Of a stretch of 13,853 nucleotides of DNA, positions 1 to 8,630 are shown piece after piece (within the stretch, counting starts at the first letter, position 1; every line of letters begins with the position of its first letter). This DNA comes from Larix sibirica (lineage: Eukaryota; Streptophyta; Pinopsida; Pinales; Pinaceae). Below the pieces are notes generated by a model that saw only the letters and a program-made list of their open reading frames with translations, was not told the DNA's origin and searched no databases. Position numbers and translations under genes: made by a program. The stretch is from positions 10,049-23,901 of the forward strand of contig NWUY0300002878.1 in NCBI GenBank assembly GCA_004151065.3. The letters run 5' to 3'.

Positions 1-246
1 ACAGTAGCTGGACCGTTAACCGGACGGATTCCCCATACCAAACAATGAGTGAGCTAATTAGTATTATTCATTGGGGAGAATCCCTACTGTCGATGCTAGT
101 ATTTTCTAGGAATCAACACACTTGTAAAAAGTGAAAAAGATTGATCACCATTGAAGAACCAAATTGGGTCTGCAGTTCTTCGGAGGGAGGGTTTTTTCAT
201 GATGCCGCGGGATTGCTTTTAATGGTTTTTAATATGGGGTTTTGAC
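1..246 (+). other. 5' leader of LINE-A
   Basis: No coding frame is recognisable before the ATG at 247. The segment is inferred to be the 5' untranslated region of LINE-A, or that region plus flanking DNA. Positions 1-7 (ACAGTAG) are the exact reverse complement of 84-90 (CTACTGT), and 26-34 (GGATTCCCC) nearly complements 73-83, so the first 90 bases can form an imperfect fold-back. No promoter motif is identified. Confidence 0.4.
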
Positions 247-1515
247 ATGGACTATGAGGAGGAAGATCTTTCAAATTATTCATCTGACCCACTAGACAAA
301 GTTGACATCTAGGATGTGTCATTAGGAAGGGTGAATAAAGTAGGCTAGGAAGTGGCAGGTCTTGGCCTTTTTCCTAAGAAAGTCTCGGAATACTCTCCTA
401 TTAATAGAATGGTTCCCGACCCTAATGTTGGGGTTTTCCCAACAAAAAAAATGGATTAAAAATTGGTTGACCTACAACTCCAGATGGTGATAGCTCATGG
501 CTTGGATGTTATCCAAACCTCAGAGGCTCGGGTTGCTGCTCTAGGGTTTGATGGGGCCTTCTAGAACATGGATCAATTTGAGATTTTGGAATCAAATTTA
601 CTGGAAAATAGGGGTTTTCCTACTTTCCCTATTCTGAAGGATGTCACATACTCATCTCCTTTGAACCTTTCTTTGGAAGGAGAATCATTTGACCTTAGCA
701 ATCTCTTCATTGGAAGTTTGTCCCAAAATGAGAAATCCCCTGAAGACTTCCAAGGAGACGGCGGGCCCTCGTTTATTCATGTTGTTCAAGAGAAGGAAGG
801 TGTGGTGATTAAAGAGGGGGATTCTCAAGAGAAGGAAGGGGATGCAGTTGAAGAGATGACAGGGAAAGGGATCAGAATTCTAACAACAACTCAAAGGACG
901 GAGAAGGAAGAAGTAAAAAGAAGAGAAGGATTATGAAAAATGTTTGAAAGGATAACAAATTCGTGGTAGGTGATCGTATTCCTCTTTTCATAGTTGTCAA
1001 TATGGATGAACTAATGGTTACAGAGCAAGTGCATGGAAGAAATTTTATTCTCAAAACCATATCTCAATGGGAAAGGGATCTCTGGTGGGCAAGGTTTGGG
1101 CACAGCCCAAAAATTATATATCTGGCTAAGGGTTGGATCGTCTTTAGTTTGCAAAATCCAGAGGATGCTCAATGGATTATGGAAATAAATTGGTGTATAG
1201 CGTCTACGTCGTTGGACCTCAAGCCATGGACCCCTTTTTTATGCGAGCCAAGAAAGGATGGATATCGCTCTTATTTGGGTGAGACTGCAGGGGTTACCTC
1301 TAGATTTCTAGTCTGTCGAAATATTCAGAGGCATAAGCAACCAATTGGGGGGATTTCTTGAGGCGAACATGTCTTTTGAAGAGTCTAGTGAGATGAGTGT
1401 GGCCAGAATTTTAGTAAGATTGGACACGAGGGAAGGTCTAAAAGAGGACCTTGAAATTGAATGGGGGAAATTTACCATCATCCAAAACCTGGATTGTGAA
1501 GGAGTGCCTTTCAGA

Positions 1516-1557
1516 TGTAGGCAGTTCCACCTATATGGGCACTTGGTCAACGCTTGC
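1516..1557 (+). other. Degenerate CCHC zinc knuckle of LINE-A ORF1
   Basis: The context PFRCRQFHLYGHLVNAC matches the zf-CCHC_4 type knuckle that follows DUF4283 in plant LINE ORF1. The spacing is kept, but the second metal ligand is Phe instead of Cys, so zinc binding is probably lost. Confidence 0.75.
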
Positions 1558-2288
1558 AATATCCCTTTCAGACCAAGGAATAAGAGCAAGGACACTAGCG
1601 ACTCATCAAAAAGGACTTCGAGCTCGAATTCTTCGGAATTGGGGGGACATATAATAAAATGTGGGAGGGTTATTCAATCAAATCCACAAGGGGAACACAC
1701 GATAAAGGACAACAGGACCATACTTCCTACAAAGGAATCTAAAGAAGGGGGAGTCTGATTGGGGAAGGATCTTGTCTAGAGCTCGGGTCGTGGGAAGGAA
1801 ACGTTGGTTCCCAAGACCACTATGTAACAGACTGCCTCCTCCTCAGGTACGATTTCCTGTCATTCACAGTATGTATCCAATTGCACTCCTTCACAATTTT
1901 CCCATTTTGACCATAAAATAGGTGCACACTCTATGATGAAATCATTATCAATCCTTTCCCTTGGTGCCTCCACATCATATACCCATTTCCCAAACTCTTG
2001 GGCCGAAGCATCCACTGCCTCTTTGACAGTCTCGATAAGTCATGAGTCATCTGTGGACTCAAAGGAATCCTAGTCCAGATACAATTTTAGATCCATATCT
2101 ACTAGGATATGTAAAGGGGAAGGTGATTTGGGTATTATTCCAAACATAGCTGGAACTGGTAAAGGTAGAGGAAGAAAACCAAACACTCAGAAGGCACAAG
2201 AAAAAGTAATTTTTGAACTAGCAGCTGGTAAAAAATCCTCCATCATTAGGGAACTTAGAGCAGTGGGAACCTTGGATAGGGTTCAAGA

Positions 2289-2292
2289 ATGA
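2289..2292 (+). promoter_or_regulatory. ORF1 stop / ORF2 start overlap (ATGA) in LINE-A
   Basis: The ORF2 ATG (2289-2291) and the ORF1 TGA (2290-2292) share two bases. The ORF1 frame is followed back from 2290 through VGTLDRVQE, and the ORF2 frame starts with MKIIS and NCRGL, the usual first strand of the APE endonuclease. This arrangement fits translation of ORF2 by termination-reinitiation, as known for some other non-LTR elements. That mechanism is an inference. Confidence 0.6.
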
Positions 2293-4230
2293 AAATTATC
2301 TCTATCAATTGCAGGGGTTTGGCCAACACTTCCAAAAAATTGTCACTTTGGATGTTGGTCTCTCTCAACTCACTAGACATCCTTCTCCTATAAGAAACAT
2401 TAGAAGAGGGAGACCAGGTTGAAAGTAATCTAAAAGGGATGTTTAAAGGATGGAACTTCTTAGTGTGTTATGTGAGGGGGCGGTCTTGAGGTTTGGTTGT
2501 GGGTTGGAATCTCTCCTGTATTAAGGTAAGGGATAGTTGGGGATGTGAATCGGTTCTAGTGCTAGATGTTCTGGTTGAAGGTATTGGTCTGAAAGTGACA
2601 GTTGTGAATTACTATGGGCCATACGAAGATAGGAAAAATTTATGGGATGGATTGATATCTAAATCGTTTATTCAGACTCCAAATCTCATCATCAAGGGCG
2701 ATCTAAATTTTACAATTGGGTGATGGAGGTATGGGGGTCGAAGGCAATTTTGGACCCTCTTGCTGCATATTTCCTCCACTAGATGGAGGACAAGGGGATC
2801 ATGAATATTTATCCTATCAATATGTTACCCACATGGAATAATAGGATAGTGGGTGATGATCTAATATCCAAAAGGACGGATCATTTTCTTATTATCTCTT
2901 GGTTGGTAGACAGATTACATAGTGTGAGACAATGGATTGGGATGAGGGGAGACTCGGAACATGTCCCCATATATCTAGAACTTGATTTGTAGAGAAAAGG
3001 ACAAGCCCCCTAGCCCTTTCAAATTCAATTCAAATTGGTTAAAGGATGATGAATTCAAATTTATGCTGGAAAAATTTTGGCAGCCTCATGATCTTGATTC
3101 TCGGAGAATGGCCTCAGCTCACAAATAATATGAAAACATTGAAACAAACCACTATAAAGTGGGCACATGAAAAACGCATCAAGGATGAGCAAGATCTTAG
3201 AAGGGTGGAAGAGAATTTGAAAACTATTTATGAATCTGAAGGAGGAGGATTCACAACAGAAGAATAAAAAATGAACTTAGACCAACTAGATAAAGCAATA
3301 AGAAGCTACTATATTAACAGGAGGAGATTTGGAGATTGAAAAGCCAATCTTGTTAAATAGTGGGGATGATAATACAAATTCTTTTCATGCTGCTGCAAAA
3401 GGTCAAAGGATCAGGAATACAATCTGGAGTATGCCAGATGAGGATAGTCTTGAGGCAAAAACCTTTGAAGGATTGGAAAATATGGGAAAAGATCATTTTT
3501 CTACTTTATAAAAATCCCAGGAAAGAGCTTAGATTTTGGAAATAATTAAGATTTCGCAAGCTTTCCCTAGTTTTGTCAACAAGGAGGATAATCGAGAGCT
3601 CATGGATGAAGTCTCCCAAAATGAATTATTAGAAGTCCTACATAGTTTTCAAAAAGAAAAAAGCTTGGGGTCAGATGGATGGTTGGTTGAGTTCTTTTTG
3701 GAATCATATGACATTCTAGGGGAATATCTATTGAAAGTGGTGGAAGAGTCTAGACGAATGGGTCAAATTTTGGAATCCTTCAACTCTACTTTTATTGATC
3801 TCATCCCAAAAGTGGAAAATCATTGCTATTTTGATGAATTTAGACCCATCTCTATATCTAATGGAATCTATACAATCATAGCAAATATTATATCCATAAG
3901 AATCAAGACTATTTTGTCCAAACATATTTTTGAAGAATAGTTTGGATTTTTAGAAGGTACACAAATACATGAGGCTATCAATGTAGCACATGATGTGTTC
4001 CATAGCATCAAGGGAAGAAAATACAAAGGAGTGGTCATCAAGATCAATCTCTCAAAGGTGTATGACAAGGTTAACTGGATCTAAATTCAATTCCTTTTAA
4101 CTCACCTGGGGTTTAATGTTCCTTTTTATTTCCTAGTTCATGAGTTCTATAACATTAGTATCCTTTGTTGTCTTAATAAATGGATCGGAATCCCCTTTCT
4201 TCAGAGCTAAAAGATACCTTAGACAAGGGT
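2289..4230 (+). pseudogene. LINE-A ORF2 (APE endonuclease + partial reverse transcriptase), broken and truncated
   Basis: ORF2 normally nicks target DNA and primes reverse transcription of the element RNA. The endonuclease begins at 2289 (NCRGL). A TAA at 2391 replaces what is usually Gln just before the catalytic Glu (now *-E-T-L), and a TGA lies at 2487. Later landmarks are NYYGPY, GDLNF near 2700, TWNNR (about 2832) and SEHVPI, where the usual SDH has become SEH. Frame changes occur near 2712, 2995, 3118, 3312, 3510, 3535 and 4160. The linker has GDDNTNSFHAAA (usually GDxNTxFFH). RT follows from about 3600: SLGSDGW, IDLIPK, FRPISIS, FGFLEG after a TAG at 3938, and motif A INLSKVYD, in which the catalytic Asp is Asn (AAT at 4046-4048). 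The last recognisable piece is VVLINGSESPFFRAKRYLRQG (4167-4230 region). Everything downstream is missing. Confidence 0.85.
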
Positions 4231-4231
4231 N
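4231..4231. other. Single ambiguous base (N) at the LINE-A break
   Basis: The only N in the window lies directly after the last codon of recognisable RT sequence (LRQG). The next bases become AT-rich with no RT similarity in any frame. It may mark a collapsed gap, a low-quality base in a homopolymer, or a misjoin. Confidence 0.6.
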
Positions 4232-4923
4232 TTAAATTAAAAAAAATTTACACCTCAAGAAATTGGGATCCCTCTCGGTGCTTGATAGATACGGGTTTAA
4301 GATGGATCTATGCTGGTTACTTGACAATAATGAGAAAGAAAAAGCGAATTACTTTGCTCTCTCTGCATGTGAAAATTTTCTATGTTTGTGAGTTTGTAAA
4401 CTCTAGTGTAACCTTCAAGTTTAACTAAAATCCTTAGCCCAATACATTCCATCCTATCCAGAAATCAGGGCTCCTAAAATAATAATGTTCGAAGCAAGTA
4501 GAACATTTGGAAAGGAGAAATAGGAAAGCCTCAAAATGAGCTAAAATTTTATAACCTAGATTACGAATAAATTTAGTAAAACCCTACTCAATGTCCCACC
4601 AAATATAGCATCTTCATAAAACTGTAGCGGACCATTTAAAATTAGATTTCATAAAACCCTATAGGAATACAATCAAGAGTAGGAGACCTATCGTTTTTTA
4701 GAAAAAAAATTGTCTTACTAACCGACTCCCATATTCCAGGGAAAGAGGAGTGTAAAACATGGTCTTAAAATGGAAAATGCTATTTGCAAGCAACTTTCTG
4801 CAGGCTTGAATGGTGAGATATTTTCAGCTGACAAAGGCTGCAAACTAAATAAATCGCTAATTTTTTTTGGGATTGCATCTACTATTTTATCTTGAGAGCT
4901 AAAGAATGATTCTTCAGTTTCAA
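4232..4923. other. Gene-free AT-rich stretch after the LINE-A break
   Basis: The open frame of 4180-4428 starts inside the LINE RT region in the wrong frame and runs across the break. It has no recognisable domain. No RNA gene, terminal repeat or LINE 3' end was found here. The stretch may be unrelated flanking DNA or a heavily decayed repeat. Confidence 0.5.
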
Positions 4924-4959
4924 GGATTTGATAGACTCCCTGGATTTGATAAACTCCAT
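4924..4959. repeat. 18-bp tandem duplication
   Basis: Two adjacent 18-base copies (4924-4941 and 4942-4959) share GGATTTGATA/GACTCC-type sequence and differ at two positions (G/A and C/A). They lie immediately before the 40-bp duplication. Confidence 0.8.
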
Positions 4960-4960
4960 T

Positions 4961-5040
4961 TGGTGCTTACCTTAAGCATATGTTGCAAGTATGTTGGACT
5001 TGGTGCTTACCTTAAGCATATGTTCCAAGTATGTTGGACC
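4961..5040. repeat. 40-bp tandem duplication
   Basis: Two head-to-tail 40-base copies (4961-5000 and 5001-5040), beginning TGGTGCTTACCTTAAGCATA, differ only at the 25th base (G/C) and the 40th base (T/C). The high identity in an otherwise decayed region suggests a fairly recent duplication. The 70-codon open frame at 4906-5118 is an effect of this repeat and is not called as a gene. Confidence 0.9.
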
Positions 5041-5102
5041 TCTATCTCCTTCCTTGAACCAATTAAGACGAGCTCTTACCCTCAACCCATTTGCAATATA
5101 AA

Positions 5103-5146
5103 TTTGACGTGCCCTTAAATCCGCTTTGATGTGCCCTTAGATAAGC
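5103..5146. repeat. 22-bp diverged tandem duplication
   Basis: Two adjacent 22-base copies (5103-5124 and 5125-5146) both begin TTTGAyGTGCCCTTA and differ at four positions. This is the third, unrelated tandem unit within about 220 bases. Confidence 0.6.
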
Positions 5147-5779
5147 TTTAGCTCCGTAGAAGCTATCATCAAATTATCATTACCTTGATCTTTTTGCAAA
5201 TACTGTTGTACCATAGTATATCATAGTAGCAAAATTCAGCTGTATTGAGGTTTGGGTTCTTATGCGAAATTTGTTTGGAATTCAAAATTCTCTTTGATAT
5301 AGTATTGATACAGCATAATAAAATTGACTAAATACTTAAATATAGGTATAATTTTTATATTTTAATGATTCACTAAATGTTATTATCAAAATTTAATTGT
5401 TGATATAAAAGTGGAATTTCAACTATAATAACAACACATTTTTTTCTTCTTCTAAACTCAAATCACATAAAAAGAAATGATTTTTCAAAGTAAAATAAAA
5501 ATGCATAAAAATAAATCATTTAAAAAAAGTGATTATTGTTCCATGCAATCCTTTAAATAAACAAAGGTTGAACACACATTATTTAGTCAACATTAAAAAA
5601 CTATGTACATATGGCATTGTTGCTTAGTTTTGTGACATCTACTGTGGATACATCGCATTGTTATATCATATGTTATTTGATTGTGGTTTCTTTCACAGTT
5701 GATCGTCATTGTATCAATGCTTTTTGAATAGATGTTCGATGGGTACTCCACCAATTTTTAGGGAATCACCATAAAGCTT
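5147..5779. other. AT-rich gene-free stretch
   Basis: I see no coding frame, RNA gene or ordered repeat here. The sequence becomes strongly AT-rich from about 5280, with short A and T runs. It leads into the fold-back element at 5786. Confidence 0.5.
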
Positions 5780-5785
5780 TTTGTA

Positions 5786-5852
5786 GAAGGTAGAATGCCT
5801 ATTAAAATTAAAGTAGAAAAAATAATAAATTAAACCTAAAAATAAAGAAAAA
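5786..5852 (+). repeat. Left terminal inverted repeat of the fold-back element
   Basis: This arm pairs with 6143-6209 at close to 90% identity by eye. Shared blocks include TAGAATGCC, TTAAAATTAAA, TAGAAAAAATAATA and ATTAAACCTAA. The non-A/T positions also match, which argues against a chance match between AT-rich tracts. Confidence 0.75.
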
Positions 5853-6142
5853 CGTACAAATTAGTGATTTTTTTAAAAAATTTACGCAGAAAAAACTTTA
5901 TTAAAAAAAATTAAAATAAAATTGTGAAAAATATAGAAATTAAAAATTTCCGACCCTAAAAAGGAGGAAAATTTAAGTTATAAATCAAAATATTGGAGAA
6001 TAACCAAAAGAAAAATTAATTAAAAATAATATATATATAAAGTGGGAGGTTGGGGTTATGATTTAAAATAAGAATGGAATAAAATAATAATAATATCTTC
6101 ATTTTAAGTAATGAATGGATGTATGAAATCTTCACATTTAGG

Positions 6143-6209
6143 TTTTTTCTCTATTCTTAGGTTTAATCTATTATTTTTTCTATTTAATTTTAAGCGGCAT
6201 TCTACTTTC
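6143..6209 (-). repeat. Right terminal inverted repeat of the fold-back element
   Basis: Reverse complement of the left arm. Differences from it are mostly A/G transitions, plus TA versus GC after TAGAATGCC and one missing G. Confidence 0.75.
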
Positions 6210-6215
6210 TTTGTA

Positions 6216-6545
6216 CTTAAATAAATAGTGAAATTCATATCAGAAAGCATTGATATAATTATATGTTATATTTCAGGTTTGAGATGTGTTGCAATTTATT
6301 TACAACAAAAAATGAATATTATTTTAAAAATTAGAATGAGTACTTTTATTTTTAAAATTTAAAAATGCATGTTTTTGTATTCAAATCAATATTTGTACTC
6401 GAATATTGCTCCTATGATTTTCACCATTCAAAATGGGATTCACAATGGTTGAGAATTTCAATTATTTTCCGTAAAGATCTAATGTAAGTTCCAGTAGCAT
6501 TAACAATTTCATATTATTGAGCATAGCCTGATGAAAATGTTCATA
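6216..6545. other. AT-rich spacer between the fold-back element and the LINE-B tail
   Basis: No gene or repeat is recognised. The last bases (about 6519-6545) should be the genomic flank on the 3' side of LINE-B and one copy of its target-site duplication, but no matching copy is found near 13853. Confidence 0.5.
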
Positions 6546-6554
6546 TTTTTTTTT
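6546..6554 (-). other. Poly(A) tail of LINE-B
   Basis: Nine T on the plus strand read as A9 on the element strand, directly after CTTACTCAC. This defines the 3' end of LINE-B. The upstream 100 bases are AT-rich and non-coding, typical of a LINE 3' UTR. Confidence 0.7.
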
Positions 6555-6623
6555 GTGAGTAAGAGATATAAATATTTGATTACTAACTGGTAAAACTATA
6601 CATAAAGTTACAAAAAAATCCCT

Positions 6624-6636
6624 TCTCGGGCCGAGA
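6624..6636 (-). other. Small 3' UTR hairpin of LINE-B
   Basis: TCTCG and CGAGA form a perfect 5-bp stem around a 3-base loop, about 70 bases before the poly(A). Some LINE RTs recognise a 3' stem-loop of their own RNA. A role here is only a possibility, since so short a stem can occur by chance. Confidence 0.3.
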
Positions 6637-6658
6637 GTTACTTGTAGTTCCTTCTAGT

Positions 6659-8022
6659 CTACTTACCATCTTTACATTCTAACTTTCCCTTACAAAACAC
6701 TGTTGTACAATACATTTTGGAAGAACTATATACCGCAAAAGATTTTCCCTCCCCCCTACAGACCTGATTCCCCACAATTAGCCTTGCCCATGCCACACGG
6801 TCTATTTTCCAACACACCCTTGCTAAATTCTCAAAACAATCTACCCCCACCCATGCATGCCCAGCAAAAGGATTTACATCAAAATTATTCACCATTGTTT
6901 TCGCAGCCCATGGCCGTCTACTATCCTAGTTCATGCCTGAGGTCTTTCTGCTTAAAATATTTGGATACATTGCCTTACCATTCCTGCCAAAAAACAAAAA
7001 TGATAGAGTTCCAGAAATTACGCATGGTATTTACCCTGCAATAGATGTTTCCTGTGCTCCCTCCTCTTGCACTTCGTGCTCTTCCTCCATAACCTGGTTC
7101 CCAGTTGTCTCCTACGCCCAATAGTCTCTTTTGCATTGACCTTGTTCCTTGGAGATGCATTCTGATAGTCCTCTTTAACAAGTTCTGACTACTCCGAAGT
7201 AGTTGGCGGGGGTTCCTCCTGCACCACATGATGCCCATACGGGGCCTTCGCCAAACCCATTACCCCCTCCATGTCCACGAGGTTACACACCATATCTTCT
7301 TTCATATTTTTGAGGACCTACATCACCAGGTCCTCGAAACATTCCCTCTCCAACATGGTTTTGGATAAAATCTTCCTCATTATCTAGTACGGGCTCATCC
7401 CCACTGGTGCCCCTTGTTCTTCCATCCTTTCCTAGATCTCATCTTCCTCCATTCCAAATATGAATTTGTTCACATATTCTAGAATTCCTCTCATGTACCA
7501 TTTTTCTTCTTCATTCTCCATGACTTTCTTTTCTCTTATGCTTCTCCCACTCCGCCTACTTCTCATTCTCTAGCGGGGTGCCATACTCAAAACCTTCACT
7601 ATCAGCACTTCTATATTTTGTTTAATCAGCAATGCCTCAATTCTCCTTCGCACCTCATGCTTCTCGGCTTCACTCTCCATCATTCTTATTATACTTCCTT
7701 CCTCCAAGTTCGCATTCAATGGAGGTGTTATTCCGCTTGATTTGACATCACTACCATCAATGCATGTTACTCCATTGTTTTCGTCATTACCTTGATCACC
7801 ATCTCTCCACACACTCTCTGGGTCTACTTCACCTCTAAACCAATTACTCCTCATTCACAGCTTCATTAACTCTCTTCCTTTGGCTTCCTTCCTGTCTCAT
7901 CTGCTCCTCTGTCCCCGTACATTATTCTCCCTTGCTTCATAACTTCCCAACCTTCACATCCCTTACATTAAATAGCTCTTGCCTTTAGCTAGTACCTCGA
8001 CGTCCGACACCTTCTTGCCAGC
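6659..8022 (-). other. Long 3' region of LINE-B, possibly coding (post-RNase H extension)
   Basis: Between the RNase H end and the 3' UTR there are about 1.36 kb. The RNase H frame continues here without any frameshift to 7018. It is interrupted by TAG at 8023, 7570, 7432, 7384, 7318 and 7189, TAA at 7963 and 7018, and TGA at 7954, 7897 and 7855. All could come from CAG, CAA, CGA or TGG by one transition. The longest open stretch is 94 codons (7570-7854), very charged. A shift near 6990 leads to a further open frame ending at TAG 6659. No known domain is recognised. Stop density (about 1 in 30 codons) is well above that of the upstream ORF2 (about 1 in 90), so a long, purine-rich, non-coding 3' UTR is an equally good reading. 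Confidence 0.35.
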
Positions 8023-8089
8023 CTACTCACCACGCGGTTGGTGGACCCTCTCCACGCGTTCTCCCAAGTGGGCCACTTGGTCTGCAATC

Positions 8090-8630
8090 ACACTCACATC
8101 TGGGATGCCTAAATCTATGGCTGCTAGTTCCCTGCAGTAATATTTAAGCTTGCCTTCCTCCAAATCATTCCATTCCAATTCCTTCCATGATGGTCTGTCA
8201 TTTACCCCATGGTTAGCTATCATGTCAGCCACTTTGTTTGCTTTCCTTTTTGTGTGATTGGAGATTAATGCGGGGGCCCTAGATAAAATGATTGCAATAT
8301 TTTCCAATCGTGCTTCTAACCTTCAAATTTTCCCTATCTTTAACGATTTCGATCCTGATTGTAACTTTTCCGCCATTTGAATAAAAATCTGAGAATGTCC
8401 TTCTATAAATGTCGATGTCCACCCCATCCTTACAATGTACTTTATGTCAGTTATAAGGCCCTCTAGCTCCGCCTCATTATTTGTGGCCTCTCCTATGTTT
8501 CCCCACACCGGGCCTATTATGTCTTTTGCATAATTTCTTATTACCCCTCCATACCTTGAGGATCTCAAATTCCCGTTTGAAGCTTTGTTGAAGTTTAACT
8601 TCAAGTATCCTTCTGGGGTTTGTTGCCATA
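8090..8630 (-). other. RNase H domain of LINE-B ORF2, active site damaged
   Basis: The domain begins at WQQTPEGYLKLNF. Of the four expected acidic residues, the first Asp is Asn (AAC at 8587-8589), the Glu in NNEAEL is kept, the Asp in EGDSQ is His, and the final Asp in NKVADMIAN is kept. A TGA at 8323 sits where Trp is expected before RLEARLE. Type RVT_3/RNase H as found in plant L1 elements. Confidence 0.8.

Larger units (their letters stand above)
247..2292 (+). pseudogene. LINE-A ORF1 (gag-like RNA-binding protein, DUF4283 + CCHC knuckle), broken
   Basis: ORF1 proteins of plant LINEs bind the element RNA and form the RNP. The start at ATG 247 is chosen because the frame runs from there to 936, apart from stops at 310 (TAG), 346 (TAG), 457 (TAA) and 562 (TAG). 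This N-terminal stretch of about 230 codons is acidic and Lys/Glu-rich, with a repeated QEKEG motif. A frame change near 900-930 leads to the DUF4283-like domain (about 950-1400), with landmarks such as LKPWTPFL and, after another one-base shift near 1250, IWVRLQGLPLDF. The zinc knuckle at 1516-1557 reads C-x2-F-x4-H-x4-C: the second Cys is Phe. A low-complexity Ser/Thr/Lys tail follows, with stops at 1309, 1756, 1777, 1825 and 2071. The final TGA at 2290-2292 overlaps the ORF2 ATG. Family assignment is firm; activity is excluded. Confidence 0.8.
1..4230 (+). mobile_element. LINE-A: degenerate plant L1-type non-LTR retrotransposon, 3'-truncated
   Basis: This is a LINE remnant whose order is leader, ORF1 (DUF4283-like domain plus zinc knuckle), ORF2 (APE endonuclease, then RT). 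The RT homology stops right after the LRQG part of the motif-B region, so the catalytic FADD-type motif, thumb, zf-RVT and RNase H are missing, as are the 3' UTR and poly(A). Loss of the 3' end with the 5' end kept is the reverse of normal LINE 5' truncation, so deletion, a later insertion or an assembly join is likely. The copy has about nine frame changes and many stops and cannot be active. The RT sequence (for example SDGWLVEFF, FNSTFIDLIPK, FRPISISN) differs clearly from LINE-B, so they are different families. No target-site duplication can be identified; the true 5' end may lie before position 1. Confidence 0.85.
5786..6209. mobile_element. Candidate MITE / fold-back element
   Basis: A 424-bp AT-rich, non-coding segment is bounded by long inverted repeats. 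The left arm (5786-5852) starts GAAGGTAGAATGCC and the right arm (6143-6209) reads GAAAGTAGAATGCC on the minus strand. Over about 67 bases the arms differ at roughly seven positions, including one single-base indel. TTTGTA lies directly outside both ends (5780-5785 and 6210-6215), consistent with a target-site duplication. No transposase is present, as expected for a MITE. Superfamily is uncertain: 6 bp does not fit the usual 2, 3, 8 or 9 bp classes unless the true ends are slightly offset. The interior contains an AT dinucleotide run near 6029-6039. Confidence 0.65.

Noticed and set aside
2289-2990. Host exonuclease III/APE DNA-repair gene
   Set aside because: The endonuclease leads directly into an RT domain and follows a LINE ORF1, so it belongs to the retroelement.
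4180-4428. Open frame of 82 codons across the LINE-A break
   Set aside because: It begins in the wrong frame of the RT region, crosses the N and has no recognisable domain. The frame starting near 4167 gives the true LINE sequence.
4570-4670. Telomere-like AAACCCT words
   Set aside because: Only isolated single units are present, not an array.
4906-5118. Open frame of 70 codons
   Set aside because: It is produced by the 40-bp tandem duplication and shows no other coding sign.
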